Shown: positions 36,341 through 44,878 of the stretch, piece by piece
Position numbering within the stretch: position 1 is the stretch's first letter
Layout of the letters: the number at the start of each line of letters is the position of its first letter
Assembly: GCA_016787065.1 (NCBI GenBank)
Contig: JAEUVD010000029.1
Span: 1 to 52,599 of the forward strand
Reading direction: 5' to 3'
Source of the DNA: Chitinophagaceae bacterium
Lineage (GTDB): Bacteria > Bacteroidota > Bacteroidia > Chitinophagales > Chitinophagaceae
DNA: 52,599 bases
Made by a program: the position numbers and the translations under genes
The notes under the pieces: generated by a model
Databases searched by the model: none
Told to the model about the DNA's origin: nothing
The model's input: the letters and a program-made list of their open reading frames with translations, nothing else

Positions 36341-37726
36341 TTATTTTAATTGTCCTTGTGCTTTTTGATAATCAATTTTAGCCAGCATGGCTTCAAAGAG
36401 GGTATTGTAAAAATTAATTTGTGCTTCTTTTAAAGCTGTTTCTGCTTGCAGAATTTCTATATTCGACCCAAGCCCTTCTTTATACTTCTTCTGTGCGATG
36501 TCGTACACTTTTTGCGCGAGTTCAATATTATTTTTTTGATTGTCGAGCGAGATAAAGCTATTTCGCAATTGCGTGCGTGCATTATCTGTTTCAAGATTTA
36601 CAGCTTGTTGAAATGCTTGCATATCGTTTTCATTTTTCATGATGCTTAACCGTGCTTGTTGCATTTTAGCCTGGCGTGAACCACCAGTGTACAATGGCAT
36701 GGAAGCACTTAATACAAAAGCTCCGGTTGGGAAATAGGAATAGGTAAATAAATCTTTGAAGGAAATAACCTGTGTTCCGTAACTACCACTTAATGCCGCG
36801 GCCACGGTAGGTAAATAACTTTTCTGATGTCTGCGGTAATCATATTCATTCAGTTGTTTTATCGTTTTTAGCAAAGACATTTCGGTTCGATTATTATAAT
36901 CCGGTACTTTATCGATATCCAAATTAGCTTTCACTTCGTCGATACCAATTTTCTCCGTTAGTGTCATCGGTTTATTCAAATCCATTCCCATTTGAAACTT
37001 TAATAAGGCATAGCCTAATTCCACCAGATTTTGAATTTTGGTTTTCTCGGTAAGAAGGTTATTCTTTTGAACGGTTAAACGATCAGCATCAATACGCTCT
37101 GCAAAACCTTCTTTAAATAATTTGGTTGTCATGTTTTCAAGACCTTCAATGAGCTTAATATTTTCATCGAGTAAACTCATACGTTTATCGGCAAGCTGAC
37201 AATTGTAATAAGCTTTTGAAACCGCTAAGCGAACATCTTCTGCAGTACGTTGTGTATTGATACGAGTAAGTTCTTCTAAACTGGCACGTGCCTGAAGCGC
37301 TACTAATACACCAGCATCAAATAAAATTTGTGTTGCTGTAACTCCTAACGAAGCATTGAGTGGCAATCCAAATTGGGCCTCTTGGTATTTCTTTTTTGGC
37401 TGGGCTTGAAAAGCTTGATAGGCCGGGGTATCAATTTTAAAAAAACTTAAACTTGATCCGAAATCAAAGGCATCAGCATCTATTCGTGATTTTGGTACAA
37501 TAAACAAATACTGAAATTGACCGGAAGCATTTACTTGCGGTCTGGTTAAACCCAAAACTTCCTTATTCTTGGCTACTTGCATCTGCTCGTCGAGCAATGC
37601 GCCTTTCATTTTAGGCTGATTAAGTAGTGCAAAATCGATACAATCCTTCAACGAATAATCTGTTTTCTCCTGAGCCCATACAGGGAAGGATAGCAGTGTA
37701 AAAAAAATAATTATAACCTGTCGCAT
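36341..37726 (-). CDS. TolC-family outer-membrane efflux channel
   Basis: The 461-residue outer-membrane factor has a signal peptide (to FPVWAQ, about 18) and long coiled helices in two similar halves. These include the conserved VSKAYYNCQLADKRMSLLDENIKL and VYDIAQKKYKEGLGSNIEILQAETALKEAQ near the end. It forms the trimeric tunnel of the efflux complex. It starts two bases after the tetR stop, so the operon is tight. Confidence 0.93.
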   Translation of the reverse strand: MRQVIIIFFTLLSFPVWAQEKTDYSLKDCIDFALLNQPKMKGALLDEQMQVAKNKEVLGLTRPQVNASGQFQYLFIVPKSRIDADAFDFGSSLSFFKIDTPAYQAFQAQPKKKYQEAQFGLPLNASLGVTATQILFDAGVLVALQARASLEELTRINTQRTAEDVRLAVSKAYYNCQLADKRMSLLDENIKLIEGLENMTTKLFKEGFAERIDADRLTVQKNNLLTEKTKIQNLVELGYALLKFQMGMDLNKPMTLTEKIGIDEVKANLDIDKVPDYNNRTEMSLLKTIKQLNEYDYRRHQKSYLPTVAAALSGSYGTQVISFKDLFTYSYFPTGAFVLSASMPLYTGGSRQAKMQQARLSIMKNENDMQAFQQAVNLETDNARTQLRNSFISLDNQKNNIELAQKVYDIAQKKYKEGLGSNIEILQAETALKEAQINFYNTLFEAMLAKIDYQKAQGQLK

Positions 37727-37728
37727 AT

Positions 37729-38337
37729 TTATTGTTGGCTTAAATATTTTGAAATCAATTTATGTCCTTTAATGGTAGCAATACCGTACATGTAATGAGA
37801 GAACAATTCCTTATTTACACGAACCATATCAAGCTTACTATTTTGATAAAGTGTTGAATGGAAAATCATCATAGCGGATTCCATTCGAAACGTAGCAATC
37901 ACATCAATTGCAATATCATCACGATACAAACCTTCCGCTATACCTTGATGTAAATTATCGGTAATGTCTTTCAACATTTTTTCCTTTTTATAGGCTTCTA
38001 AAAGCTGATACGCTTTAGGGTAGTATCGTTGTAAATCCTGAAAGCACACTCGATTCATCCCTTGAATCATTTGCTCCATCAGGGTAATAATTTTCATGAG
38101 TTGTTCGATTGCATTTAATTGCCCTTTCATAACCTCGTCAAACTCGCATTGTTTGCAATTAAGCATAAACCGAACCGATTCTGATACCAGCTGATCTTTA
38201 TCTTCAAAAACTTCGTACAGCGTTTTTTTCGAAATGCCTGAACTACGTGCAATATCATCTACCGTAACGTTCTTAAACCCAAATTGTAAGAACTGACTCA
38301 GGGCAGATTGAATAATTGTTTGTTTTTGATCGTTCAC
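37729..38337 (-). CDS. TetR/AcrR-family regulator of the efflux operon
   Basis: The 203-residue repressor has an N-terminal helix-turn-helix (about 24-45, VTVDDIARSSGISKKTLYEVF), typical of TetR, and an all-helical C-terminal ligand domain. The open frame reaches a TTG at 38346, but I choose GTG at 38337: the -7 box TAGTTTTG occupies 38344-38351, so an RNA starting just after it can include only the GTG. No ATG is available. A 28-bp palindrome overlaps this promoter, so autorepression of the whole tetR-tolC-MFP-RND operon is expected. The inducer is unknown. Confidence 0.88.
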   Translation of the reverse strand: MNDQKQTIIQSALSQFLQFGFKNVTVDDIARSSGISKKTLYEVFEDKDQLVSESVRFMLNCKQCEFDEVMKGQLNAIEQLMKIITLMEQMIQGMNRVCFQDLQRYYPKAYQLLEAYKKEKMLKDITDNLHQGIAEGLYRDDIAIDVIATFRMESAMMIFHSTLYQNSKLDMVRVNKELFSHYMYGIATIKGHKLISKYLSQQ

Positions 38338-38343
38338 GGTGGG

Positions 38344-38374
38344 CAAAACTATGGAAACTTTTGAAGTTGCAAAA
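38344..38374 (-). promoter_or_regulatory. Promoter of the tetR efflux operon
   Basis: Minus strand: TTTTG (38370-38374), 18 bases, then TAGTTTTG (38344-38351), a full -7 match. The GTG start follows six bases later, so transcription probably begins at or next to the start codon. Confidence 0.7.
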
Positions 38375-38380
38375 GTTTCC
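38353..38380. promoter_or_regulatory. TetR operator, 28-bp palindrome
   Basis: The arms GGAAACTTTTG (38353-38363) and CAAAAGTTTCC (38370-38380) are exact reverse complements around a 6-base centre. The palindrome covers the -33 element and the spacer up to the -7 box, as expected of a repressor site. The neighbouring TetR gene is its obvious ligand. Confidence 0.8.
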
Positions 38381-38446
38381 GCAGTATTTTTTTAGATAAG
38401 CGCGAAAAAAGAATTGTTAAACGGTAACTGTAGGGCGTTAGCCATT

Positions 38447-38474
38447 AAAAAAACCTGCTTGCGGCAGGTTTTTT
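38447..38474 (-). terminator. Terminator of the msrBA gene
   Basis: The arms ACCTGC and GCAGGT, extended by A/T pairs, enclose a 5-base loop; on the minus strand seven T follow. The hairpin is nearly symmetric and could also stop opposing transcripts. Confidence 0.8.
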
Positions 38475-38493
38475 AATATTGGAAATCCTCTTG

Positions 38494-39579
38494 CTATTTC
38501 TTCAATTTATCTTTAAATACCTTTTTGAACTTTTCAAGTTTAGGGGCAATTACAAACTGACAATACCCCTGACTAGCATTGTTATTGTAATAATCTTGAT
38601 GGTAGTCTTCCGCTTTGTAAAACGTTTCGAAGGCACTAATTTCGGTAACTACAGGAGCATGAAACACCTCCTCCTTATTTAATTGCGCTTTATACTTTTC
38701 TGCAATATCTTGTTGTTCAGAATTATGGAAGAAAATCACCGAACGATATTGGGTTCCAACATCATTACCTTGTCTGTTTAATTGCGTAGGGTCATGTGTT
38801 TGCCAGAAAGCAGCCAATAATTCGTCGTAACTTAAAATCGAAGGATCATAAACCACCTGAACTACTTCGGCATGACCCGTAGCACCGGTACAAACTTCTT
38901 TATAAGAAGGATTCTTTACATGACCACCTGAATAACCTGAAATAACCTTTAACACTCCGTTTAATTGGAGTAACTGAGCCTCCACACACCAAAAACAACC
39001 GGCACCAAATGTAGCAGTATCGGTACTGTTAGTTTTAGCAGCGCTAGTTTTAGATACTTCATTTTCTCCTTCAAAATCAAGAATAACAGAGTTAATACAA
39101 TACCGTTTATAAGTTGGAGCAGGGCCATCATCAAACACATGGCCGAGGTGCGCATCGCATCGACCGCACTTCACTTCAGTTCGATGCATACCATGAGTAT
39201 GATCTTCAGCATAGGATAGCGTTCCGGGGGCTATCGGTTCGAAGAAACTTGGCCAACCGCAACTGCTTTCAAACTTTCCATTTGAACGGAACAAGGCTTG
39301 TCCGCATGCTTTACAGCGATATAACCCGGTTTCAAAATGATTCCAGTAATTGCCGCTAAAGGCATATTCGGTTCCTTTTTCGCGAGCGATAGAATAGGTT
39401 AACGGATCAAGTTGTTTTTTCCATTCTTCATTACTCACCTTTAACTTGTTTGAATCGGTGGTGGAGTAGTATTTATTCTTTTGATTATTCATAAACGTGG
39501 GTACTTCTTTTTGTTGTGCCTCGGTGCAGCTCATGAAAATGATAGAAAACACCGTTACTATGATTTGTATTTTATTCAT
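38494..39579 (-). CDS. Lipid-anchored MsrB-MsrA fusion, methionine sulfoxide reductase
   Basis: The start is placed at ATG 39579 (MNKIQIIVTVFSIIFMSC, lipobox with Cys18); the frame extends to 39696 without conserved sequence. The 361-residue protein repairs both stereoisomers of methionine sulfoxide. The MsrB half comes first, with zinc-binding CKAC and CGRC pairs and the catalytic cysteine in RYCINS (Cys161). The MsrA half follows, with the active site GCFWC (Cys195) and a conserved GYSGGHVKNPSYKEVCTG. The domain order is MsrB then MsrA, opposite to many known fusions. It is anchored in the cell envelope, where it should protect exported proteins. The electron donor is not in the window, although a DsbD-like gene lies at the right edge. 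Confidence 0.94.
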   Translation of the reverse strand: MNKIQIIVTVFSIIFMSCTEAQQKEVPTFMNNQKNKYYSTTDSNKLKVSNEEWKKQLDPLTYSIAREKGTEYAFSGNYWNHFETGLYRCKACGQALFRSNGKFESSCGWPSFFEPIAPGTLSYAEDHTHGMHRTEVKCGRCDAHLGHVFDDGPAPTYKRYCINSVILDFEGENEVSKTSAAKTNSTDTATFGAGCFWCVEAQLLQLNGVLKVISGYSGGHVKNPSYKEVCTGATGHAEVVQVVYDPSILSYDELLAAFWQTHDPTQLNRQGNDVGTQYRSVIFFHNSEQQDIAEKYKAQLNKEEVFHAPVVTEISAFETFYKAEDYHQDYYNNNASQGYCQFVIAPKLEKFKKVFKDKLKK

Positions 39580-39924
39580 TGTTAAACGTGGCAAAATTGA
39601 TTTAAAATTGGGTTGGCTAATCTTATGTGGAAAGATTTTTATGTAAGACCGAAAATAATCTGCCATCAGATAAGCATGGTTTTTACGCGTGTTCATATAA
39701 TTCCTTTTCGGAATAGTCGTGTTAACGAACCAAGCCTTACATCATTCACAAATTGTTTTCAAATGTGTGAGAATCATTTCAATCGTAATTCAGCCTCTAT
39801 AAAATATTCCGCTTACAACATTTCATATGGCATTTTATTCATGGATTCAATTTTATTAAGTGCAAAAATGGACCCTGGATATTAGATTAGAAATAGTGGT
39901 TAACCATTAATTAGAGGAGATGAC
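39580..39924. other. Intergenic region, 345 bases
   Basis: It separates the start of msrBA from the end of the gliding-associated gene. It contains a 10-bp palindrome TGGTTAACCA (39897-39906) and a possible box CAATTTTG (39592-39599, minus) 12 bases from the msrBA ATG. I see no gene. Confidence 0.5.
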
Positions 39925-42900
39925 TTATCGAATTAAGATAAAATCACCCTTCATCATCATAGCCTTTTTGGTGGTATTGCAGATATAATTTAGCATATAA
40001 AAATAGGTTCCCGAGTCGGCATCTTTGCTTTTATATTTGCCATCCCATCCACGTTCTTTTTCATACGAAGTAAACAGGAGTTCGCCCCATCGATTATAAA
40101 TTCTCAATTGCATATCCTGAAAATCATGCGCGCTTATTACGTTAAAGTAATCGTTTAAACCATCAGCGTTTGGCGAAAAAGCATTAGGCATATACACGGT
40201 ACAACAATTTTCTTGTTCAAGATAAATGCTATCTGTTATAGAACATTGCATACTATCCTGAACGGATAAAATATACTTTCCAGGATAAAGATTATTCAAC
40301 ACTAAGGAATTTGTTTCTATTGAATCCCATTGAACGTTATACGGTGGCCAGCCTCCTAAAATGTTCGCTTCTATCATTCCAGTATTTATTTTGTAACAAC
40401 TTACCTGGTCTGAGGAGAATACAATTCTTAAGGGCTCTGAAGGTCGTAATATCGGATGAAAATAAGTATAACTAAGTGTGCAGCTATGGGCATCCTTTAC
40501 GGTTATCGTATAGATTCCTTCAGGAAGTTGCGCAAACAAATTAGTAGTTTGCCATGTACCACCATTCAAGCTAAATTCGTAAGGAGATATTCCACCGGAA
40601 ACGAAGCATTCAAAATCGGCCAATTCTTCAGAAAAACAGGACACAATTTTCGTTTTAGTTGAATCAATAATTAATGCTGATGGTTGTGTAAGATGAATGA
40701 CCGAATCGCGTAAACATGAATTAGCATCGCGAATATAAACGGTGTAAATACCCGCTGAAATACCGGTTAGGATGCCGTTGGTGGTGAAGGTAATACCATC
40801 TAATGAATATTTATACGGAGGTGCACCACCTAAACCATCAAATGTTATACTACCATCTGCCCCCCCATAACAAAGTGGTGGAGTATAATTTAAGATTTGT
40901 ATATGCGGTGATCCATCATTTCCTATTTCAAGAGAATCAATAGCTTCACAACCATTCGCATCTGTTACATGTACGCTGTACCAACCGGGAGTTAACGAAT
41001 AAAGCACAGGCAATGTGCTTCCTGTACTCCATTGATATGTAATTGGATTCATCGCATTCTGAACCATACACAGTGCGGAACCATTATTAAGTAAATCACA
41101 ATGCGCATTGGATTTAGAAAATTGAATAGTTAAGGGATTTGAATTAAACAGTGTAATATTTTTTATGGTAGAACATCCTGTAGCATCGGTAATTACACAC
41201 GAATAGTTACCTGGAGCTACATTGTTTATGATTGAAGTAGTGTCTCCTGTTGACCATTGATACGTGTACGGAGCTATTGCATTGTATCCAATCATTTTCA
41301 AACTACCATTAGAAAAACCACAGGTACTAGGCGTTAATACCGTGCTTGTTGCCTGAGTAACTAGAGTATCATTAACATAAAATAAATATTGATAACTGCA
41401 CCCCAAGGAATCAGAAACTATGACCCAATAATTACCGGATACTAAACCATATACAGATTGCGTTGTAGCTCCGGTGCTCCATAAAAAGGAATACGGTGGT
41501 ACGCCACCATAAACAGTAAGTAATTGTATAGATCCATTCGCATTGCAAATAGCTTTAGAAATTTGGTAAGTGATAAGCGGGTAATTTTGATTTTGATTTT
41601 GAATAGTCACAGAATCAATACATCCTATCGAATCTATAACGTAGAAGGTATAAATACCAAGTCCAACATTCGTTAAACACAGCGTAGTATCCCCTGTATT
41701 CCAATAATAATTATAAGGTGGAACACCGCCTGTAATTTGAGCGCAAAAACTTGCGAGGTTGTTAGGACAAATAGCTGGCGACAACATATTGATAGTGGCA
41801 TTTAAGGTAGAATTAGTATTTACGATTGTCAACATTGAATCGGTGCATCCGATTGAATCATAAATGACAATGGTATGCAATCCGTAATTGACGTTGCTGA
41901 AAAGGTTATTGGCTGAGAATATTCCATAATCCAGTTGATAGGCGATTGGAGGGTAATACGAACTTGCGTATACTTGAATGCTACCATCATTCGTATTCTG
42001 ACAAGTGGATGGTGTTACAACCACACTATCAATAGAAGGAAGCACCTTAACGATTGTTATCGTATCAGTATCCTGAAGTAGGCTACAAGCATATTGTACC
42101 TTAGCATGAATTGTTCTTGGGTAGTACGAACTGCACAAGAGAAACGAATCGGGCCCACTACTAAGGATCTGATTATTTTCGTTGTACCAAGTTACATGCG
42201 CAGCGGAAGAACCATCAGGTGTAAATTTCCAAGCCTCTTGCGAGGCCGACCATATACTAGCATGCCGGCTAGGTGCGGTTAACGACTGCATGGCCCAAGA
42301 AGATTGAATTCCGATGGTTGCATAATTAAGCCAATTTAAAGGGTTCGAATTGCACAACGGTTTATTGCTGATAAACAATTCAATTGTATTGTAGGTTTCA
42401 CTCAAAACACATTGTGCTGTTGTTTTATCGGAGGTACAATTACCACCGAAATAAGCGAGGCTATCGTAATTTACGATGAACTTTCTGAAAGGTGCTGAAC
42501 CGATGGTTTGATAACGTATGTTACCTCCAGATAAAATATTAAAATCTACGAATGGGATGAAGATGGCATTATCGGGAAATTCGGTATTGAAATAAGGAAG
42601 GGTTTGTTGTGTGTTAAAAGAACAAGTACCATTTGCATAATTCAAATTAAAGGTGACTTGACCATTTGAACTTAATACAAGATGATGATAGGTATTTCCA
42701 TAAAAGCAAAAATCAAACCCAATGGCTATACTATCCGAGTAAGTATCATCTTGAAGCGACAAACTAGTTAAGCCAGCTCCGGCAATTGGATTATAAGGTA
42801 TTGAAGCAATGGTATAATGTGTGGTTTCACGGATATCTAAATGCTCCGTATGTAGTGCTATACAATTATTGTTGCAAGGAATTGTATCTGACGGACTATT

Positions 42901-42984
42901 GGAAATATTAAAAACAACTTGTGCGTTTACAACATTGAATGTTATTATTAAACAGAGAGCAAAATAGATAAATTTGTTTTTCAT
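39925..42984 (-). CDS. Large surface protein with SprB-like repeats and gliding-associated (T9SS type B) C-terminal domain
   Basis: I start at ATG 42984 (MKNKFIYFALCLIITFNVVNA, a clean signal peptide), 1019 residues; the open frame extends to 43203 without conserved sequence. The N-terminal part has a beta-rich module with an FDFCFYGN motif. Then come several SprB-type repeats with a common pattern YxWSTGxTTxxxxxLxxGxYxVxVxDxxGC. The end is the CHU_C/gliding-associated C-terminal domain (YMPNAFSPNADGLNDYF, IYNRWGELLF, WDGKY), which routes proteins through T9SS. The homologous SprB is a mobile surface adhesin in gliding flavobacteria; here the shorter protein may be an adhesin or matrix component. 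No partner gene is adjacent. Confidence 0.88.
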   Translation of the reverse strand: MKNKFIYFALCLIITFNVVNAQVVFNISNSPSDTIPCNNNCIALHTEHLDIRETTHYTIASIPYNPIAGAGLTSLSLQDDTYSDSIAIGFDFCFYGNTYHHLVLSSNGQVTFNLNYANGTCSFNTQQTLPYFNTEFPDNAIFIPFVDFNILSGGNIRYQTIGSAPFRKFIVNYDSLAYFGGNCTSDKTTAQCVLSETYNTIELFISNKPLCNSNPLNWLNYATIGIQSSWAMQSLTAPSRHASIWSASQEAWKFTPDGSSAAHVTWYNENNQILSSGPDSFLLCSSYYPRTIHAKVQYACSLLQDTDTITIVKVLPSIDSVVVTPSTCQNTNDGSIQVYASSYYPPIAYQLDYGIFSANNLFSNVNYGLHTIVIYDSIGCTDSMLTIVNTNSTLNATINMLSPAICPNNLASFCAQITGGVPPYNYYWNTGDTTLCLTNVGLGIYTFYVIDSIGCIDSVTIQNQNQNYPLITYQISKAICNANGSIQLLTVYGGVPPYSFLWSTGATTQSVYGLVSGNYWVIVSDSLGCSYQYLFYVNDTLVTQATSTVLTPSTCGFSNGSLKMIGYNAIAPYTYQWSTGDTTSIINNVAPGNYSCVITDATGCSTIKNITLFNSNPLTIQFSKSNAHCDLLNNGSALCMVQNAMNPITYQWSTGSTLPVLYSLTPGWYSVHVTDANGCEAIDSLEIGNDGSPHIQILNYTPPLCYGGADGSITFDGLGGAPPYKYSLDGITFTTNGILTGISAGIYTVYIRDANSCLRDSVIHLTQPSALIIDSTKTKIVSCFSEELADFECFVSGGISPYEFSLNGGTWQTTNLFAQLPEGIYTITVKDAHSCTLSYTYFHPILRPSEPLRIVFSSDQVSCYKINTGMIEANILGGWPPYNVQWDSIETNSLVLNNLYPGKYILSVQDSMQCSITDSIYLEQENCCTVYMPNAFSPNADGLNDYFNVISAHDFQDMQLRIYNRWGELLFTSYEKERGWDGKYKSKDADSGTYFYMLNYICNTTKKAMMMKGDFILIR

Positions 42985-43456
42985 GGTTTTTGTTTCCTCT
43001 AAATTCAAGTGAGAAATACACTCTACCAAATAATACCAAGCACTTAGGATAAAAATGGAAGTGACATGACAGAAGTAAGGTTCAATCGTCATGCAATCGT
43101 AAAAAAGGAGGTAAAATCTTTTTGTTCTGTAATCCGATGGGCAATTATTTTCAGAAAAAGAAACAAAAAGCAAAAAGAGAAAGAACCTACAGAAATCCCT
43201 CACTTTCTATTTCACTTTCATTTTTTATTCTGTGAACCAAATACACGGATTCTCCAACTATTTGCTTGTGGATGAGCTTTCAAAATTGCTTAAAATATCC
43301 AGCTTGCAGAAGAAATGAATAGCAGAAATGTGCATAGAAATGTGGCTTATGAGGATGGGAGGAAAAGGAGGAAGTAAGCATAATTCAACTTTTACAAACT
43401 TATCCTAATGGCAAGTATTTTTTAGCAACATAATTCAAAAAAACAACGCTCTATGT

Positions 43457-43490
43457 AAACTTAAATAAAAAATCACTTATTTAACTTTAG
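43457..43490. repeat. Upstream copy of the fic palindrome repeat
   Basis: AAACTTAAATAA then TTATTTAACTTT; the core palindrome is TTAAATAA (43461-43468), 8 bases, TTATTTAA (43477-43484). It is a near-copy (28 of 33 bases) of the unit at 43498-43530, with the same geometry, 41 bp away. Confidence 0.75.
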
Positions 43491-43497
43491 AGCCACT

Positions 43498-43530
43498 AAA
43501 CTTAAATAAGAAAACTTTTATTTAACTTTG
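43498..43530. promoter_or_regulatory. Downstream fic palindrome overlapping the -7 box
   Basis: Core TTAAATAA (43502-43509), 8 bases, TTATTTAA (43518-43525). The right arm overlaps the -7 box TAACTTTG (43523-43530), which ends four bases before the ATG of fic. A protein bound here would block transcription. Confidence 0.7.
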
Positions 43531-43534
43531 TTCC

Positions 43535-44674
43535 ATGATTACTATTGACCAGTACAAAGCAGGAAATTATATCAAGCAATTGGATTTCAAAGCATTCCAG
43601 CCCAACAAGATCAACGATTTATGGACATGGAACGACCATGAATTGACCACATTGATAGAAAAATCAGCCATAGCTATTGGTCAACTAGATGCCTTTTCGC
43701 ATCAAGTACCCAATATTGACCATTTTATACGTATGTATGTAACCAAAGAGGCAACTGTATCCAGTAAAATAGAAGGCACTCAAACTAATATGGAAGAAGC
43801 GTTGTTAAAAGAAACCTACATAAACCCAGAGCGCAGAAACGATTGGTTAGAGGTAAACAACTATATTCAAGCTTTGAATTTATCTATAGAAGCTCTAGAT
43901 AAATTACCATTAAGTTCACGCATTCTTAAGCAAGCACATAAAATATTGTTGCAAGGAGCAAGGGGCGAACACAAACTACCAGGTGAATATAGAAGAAGTC
44001 AAAATTGGATAGGGGGCTCAACTTTATTGAGCGCCGTTTTTATTCCTCCGGTAGCAGATGAAGTTGAACGGCTAATGGGCGATTTAGAGAATTTTATTCA
44101 TAATGACGACACTGGATTGACTAATTTATTAAAAATTGCAGTGGCACATTATCAGTTCGAAACAATACATCCTTTTTTAGATGGTAATGGAAGAATAGGG
44201 CGTTTGATGATCACCTTATATTTAGTAGAGAAAGGAATTATAAAGAAACCAGTTTTGTATCTATCTGATTTTTTTGAAAAAAACAGAAGCAATTATTATG
44301 AGTACCTCACGTTAGTTAGAACCAAAAACAATTTATTACAATGGGTAAAGTTTTTTTTAATTGGCATTATTGAAACCTGTCACAATTCTAGCGACTCATT
44401 AAAAGCAATTTTAGATTTAAAAAAAGATTGCGAAGAAAAAAGAATTTACACCTTAGGTAAAAAAGTAAATACGGCAAAAGTACTATTAGATTATTTGTTC
44501 AATCAACCCATAGTAGATGCCGAAAATGTAGCTGAAATTACGCAACTATCATTAGTATCATCTTATAAACTATTAGAAGATTTTGTACGACTAAAAATAT
44601 TGGAAGAAACCACTGGTGCAAAAAGAAATAAACTGTTTGCCTTTCGTGAATATTTTACCATTTTTAGTAGGTAG
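43535..44674 (+). CDS. Fic-family protein with N-terminal inhibitory motif and C-terminal winged helix
   Basis: The 379-residue protein has the complete Fic active site HPFLDGNGRIGRL (His212), used to transfer AMP or another nucleotide to a target protein. An inhibitory helix with the pattern (S/T)xxxE(G/N) is present at residues 76-81 (SSKIEG), so this is a class II, self-inhibited Fic. The N-terminal part (about 15-100) is the Fic_N module. The C-terminal 80 residues look like a winged helix-turn-helix (NVAEITQLSLVSSYKLLEDF), which likely binds the palindromes upstream. No antitoxin gene is adjacent, in keeping with built-in inhibition. The gene looks more AT-rich than its neighbours and lies beside a tRNA 3' end, hinting at acquisition. 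The target is unknown. Confidence 0.93.
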   Translation: MITIDQYKAGNYIKQLDFKAFQPNKINDLWTWNDHELTTLIEKSAIAIGQLDAFSHQVPNIDHFIRMYVTKEATVSSKIEGTQTNMEEALLKETYINPERRNDWLEVNNYIQALNLSIEALDKLPLSSRILKQAHKILLQGARGEHKLPGEYRRSQNWIGGSTLLSAVFIPPVADEVERLMGDLENFIHNDDTGLTNLLKIAVAHYQFETIHPFLDGNGRIGRLMITLYLVEKGIIKKPVLYLSDFFEKNRSNYYEYLTLVRTKNNLLQWVKFFLIGIIETCHNSSDSLKAILDLKKDCEEKRIYTLGKKVNTAKVLLDYLFNQPIVDAENVAEITQLSLVSSYKLLEDFVRLKILEETTGAKRNKLFAFREYFTIFSR

Positions 44675-44685
44675 AATATTTGTAA

Positions 44686-44714
44686 ATAAAAAAGCGAGTA
44701 CCAACGCACTCGCT
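44686..44714 (-). terminator. Terminator after tRNA-Lys (also next to the fic 3' end)
   Basis: The arms AGCGAGT (44693-44699) and ACTCGCT (44708-44714) pair perfectly. On the minus strand a T-rich run follows (complement of 44687-44692). The opposite direction has only a short T-tract. Confidence 0.75.
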
Positions 44715-44723
44715 CTTTATTTG

Positions 44724-44796
44724 TGATCCCGCTGGGACTCGAACCCAGGGCCCCATCATTAAAAGTGATGTGCTCTACCAACTGAGCTACGAGATC
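44724..44796 (-). tRNA. tRNA-Lys (anticodon TTT)
   Basis: The sequence folds as a standard cloverleaf: acceptor GATCTCG with CGGGATC (one G-U), D arm GCTC...GAGC, anticodon arm CATCA-CTTTTAA-TGATG, and T arm CTGGG-TTCGAGT-CCCAG. The discriminator base is A. Anticodon TTT (44763-44761) reads lysine AAA/AAG codons. The CCA end is not encoded. Promoter at 44821-44851, terminator at 44686-44714. Confidence 0.96.
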
Positions 44797-44820
44797 GCCT
44801 TGTTCCTCAAAAAAGGAGTG

Positions 44821-44851
44821 CAAATGTAGGGTTTTTATTTTACCAAACAAA
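44821..44851 (-). promoter_or_regulatory. Promoter of tRNA-Lys
   Basis: Minus strand: TTTG (44848-44851), exactly 19 bases, then TACATTTG (44821-44828), a full -33/-7 match. The tRNA 5' end is 24 bases further on. The bases after the box (CACTCCTTTT) equal those at the rplM promoter. Confidence 0.8.
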
Positions 44852-44865
44852 CCAAATCTCTAAAC

Positions 44866-44873
44866 TATTTTTG
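44866..44873 (+). promoter_or_regulatory. -7 box of the SDR gene (TATTTTTG)
   Basis: A full -7 match that ends five bases before the ATG at 44879, which predicts a leaderless transcript. A -33 element is not clear. The tRNA-Lys promoter lies immediately upstream, facing away. Confidence 0.55.
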
Positions 44874-44878
44874 TCGGA

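Larger units (their letters stand above)
42985..43534. other. Intergenic region, 550 bases, with the fic control region at its end
   Basis: No conserved ORF, RNA or transposon end is seen from 42985 to about 43456. A purine-rich stretch lies near 43148-43183. The last 80 bases carry the paired palindromes and -7 box of fic. It is the longest gene-free stretch of the window. Confidence 0.5.

Noticed and set aside
39580..39696. Extended N-terminus of msrBA
   Set aside because: It precedes an obvious lipoprotein signal peptide and has no conserved sequence.
39613..39885. 90-codon plus-strand ORF in an intergenic gap
   Set aside because: Starts with TTG, has no promoter, signal or domain and no similarity I recognise; could be chance in 345 bases.
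39897..39906. Palindrome TGGTTAACCA as a terminator or operator
   Set aside because: Only 10 bp, no T-tract and no partner gene; such palindromes arise by chance.
39925..42984. Repeats in the gliding-associated gene as a CRISPR-like array
   Set aside because: The repeats are degenerate protein-coding SprB-type modules in one continuous frame.
42985..43203. Extended N-terminus of the gliding-associated protein
   Set aside because: A clean signal peptide starts at ATG 42984.
42985..43456. Attachment site or duplicated tRNA-Lys end flanking fic
   Set aside because: I searched for copies of the tRNA 3' sequence by eye and found none, and no integrase is present.
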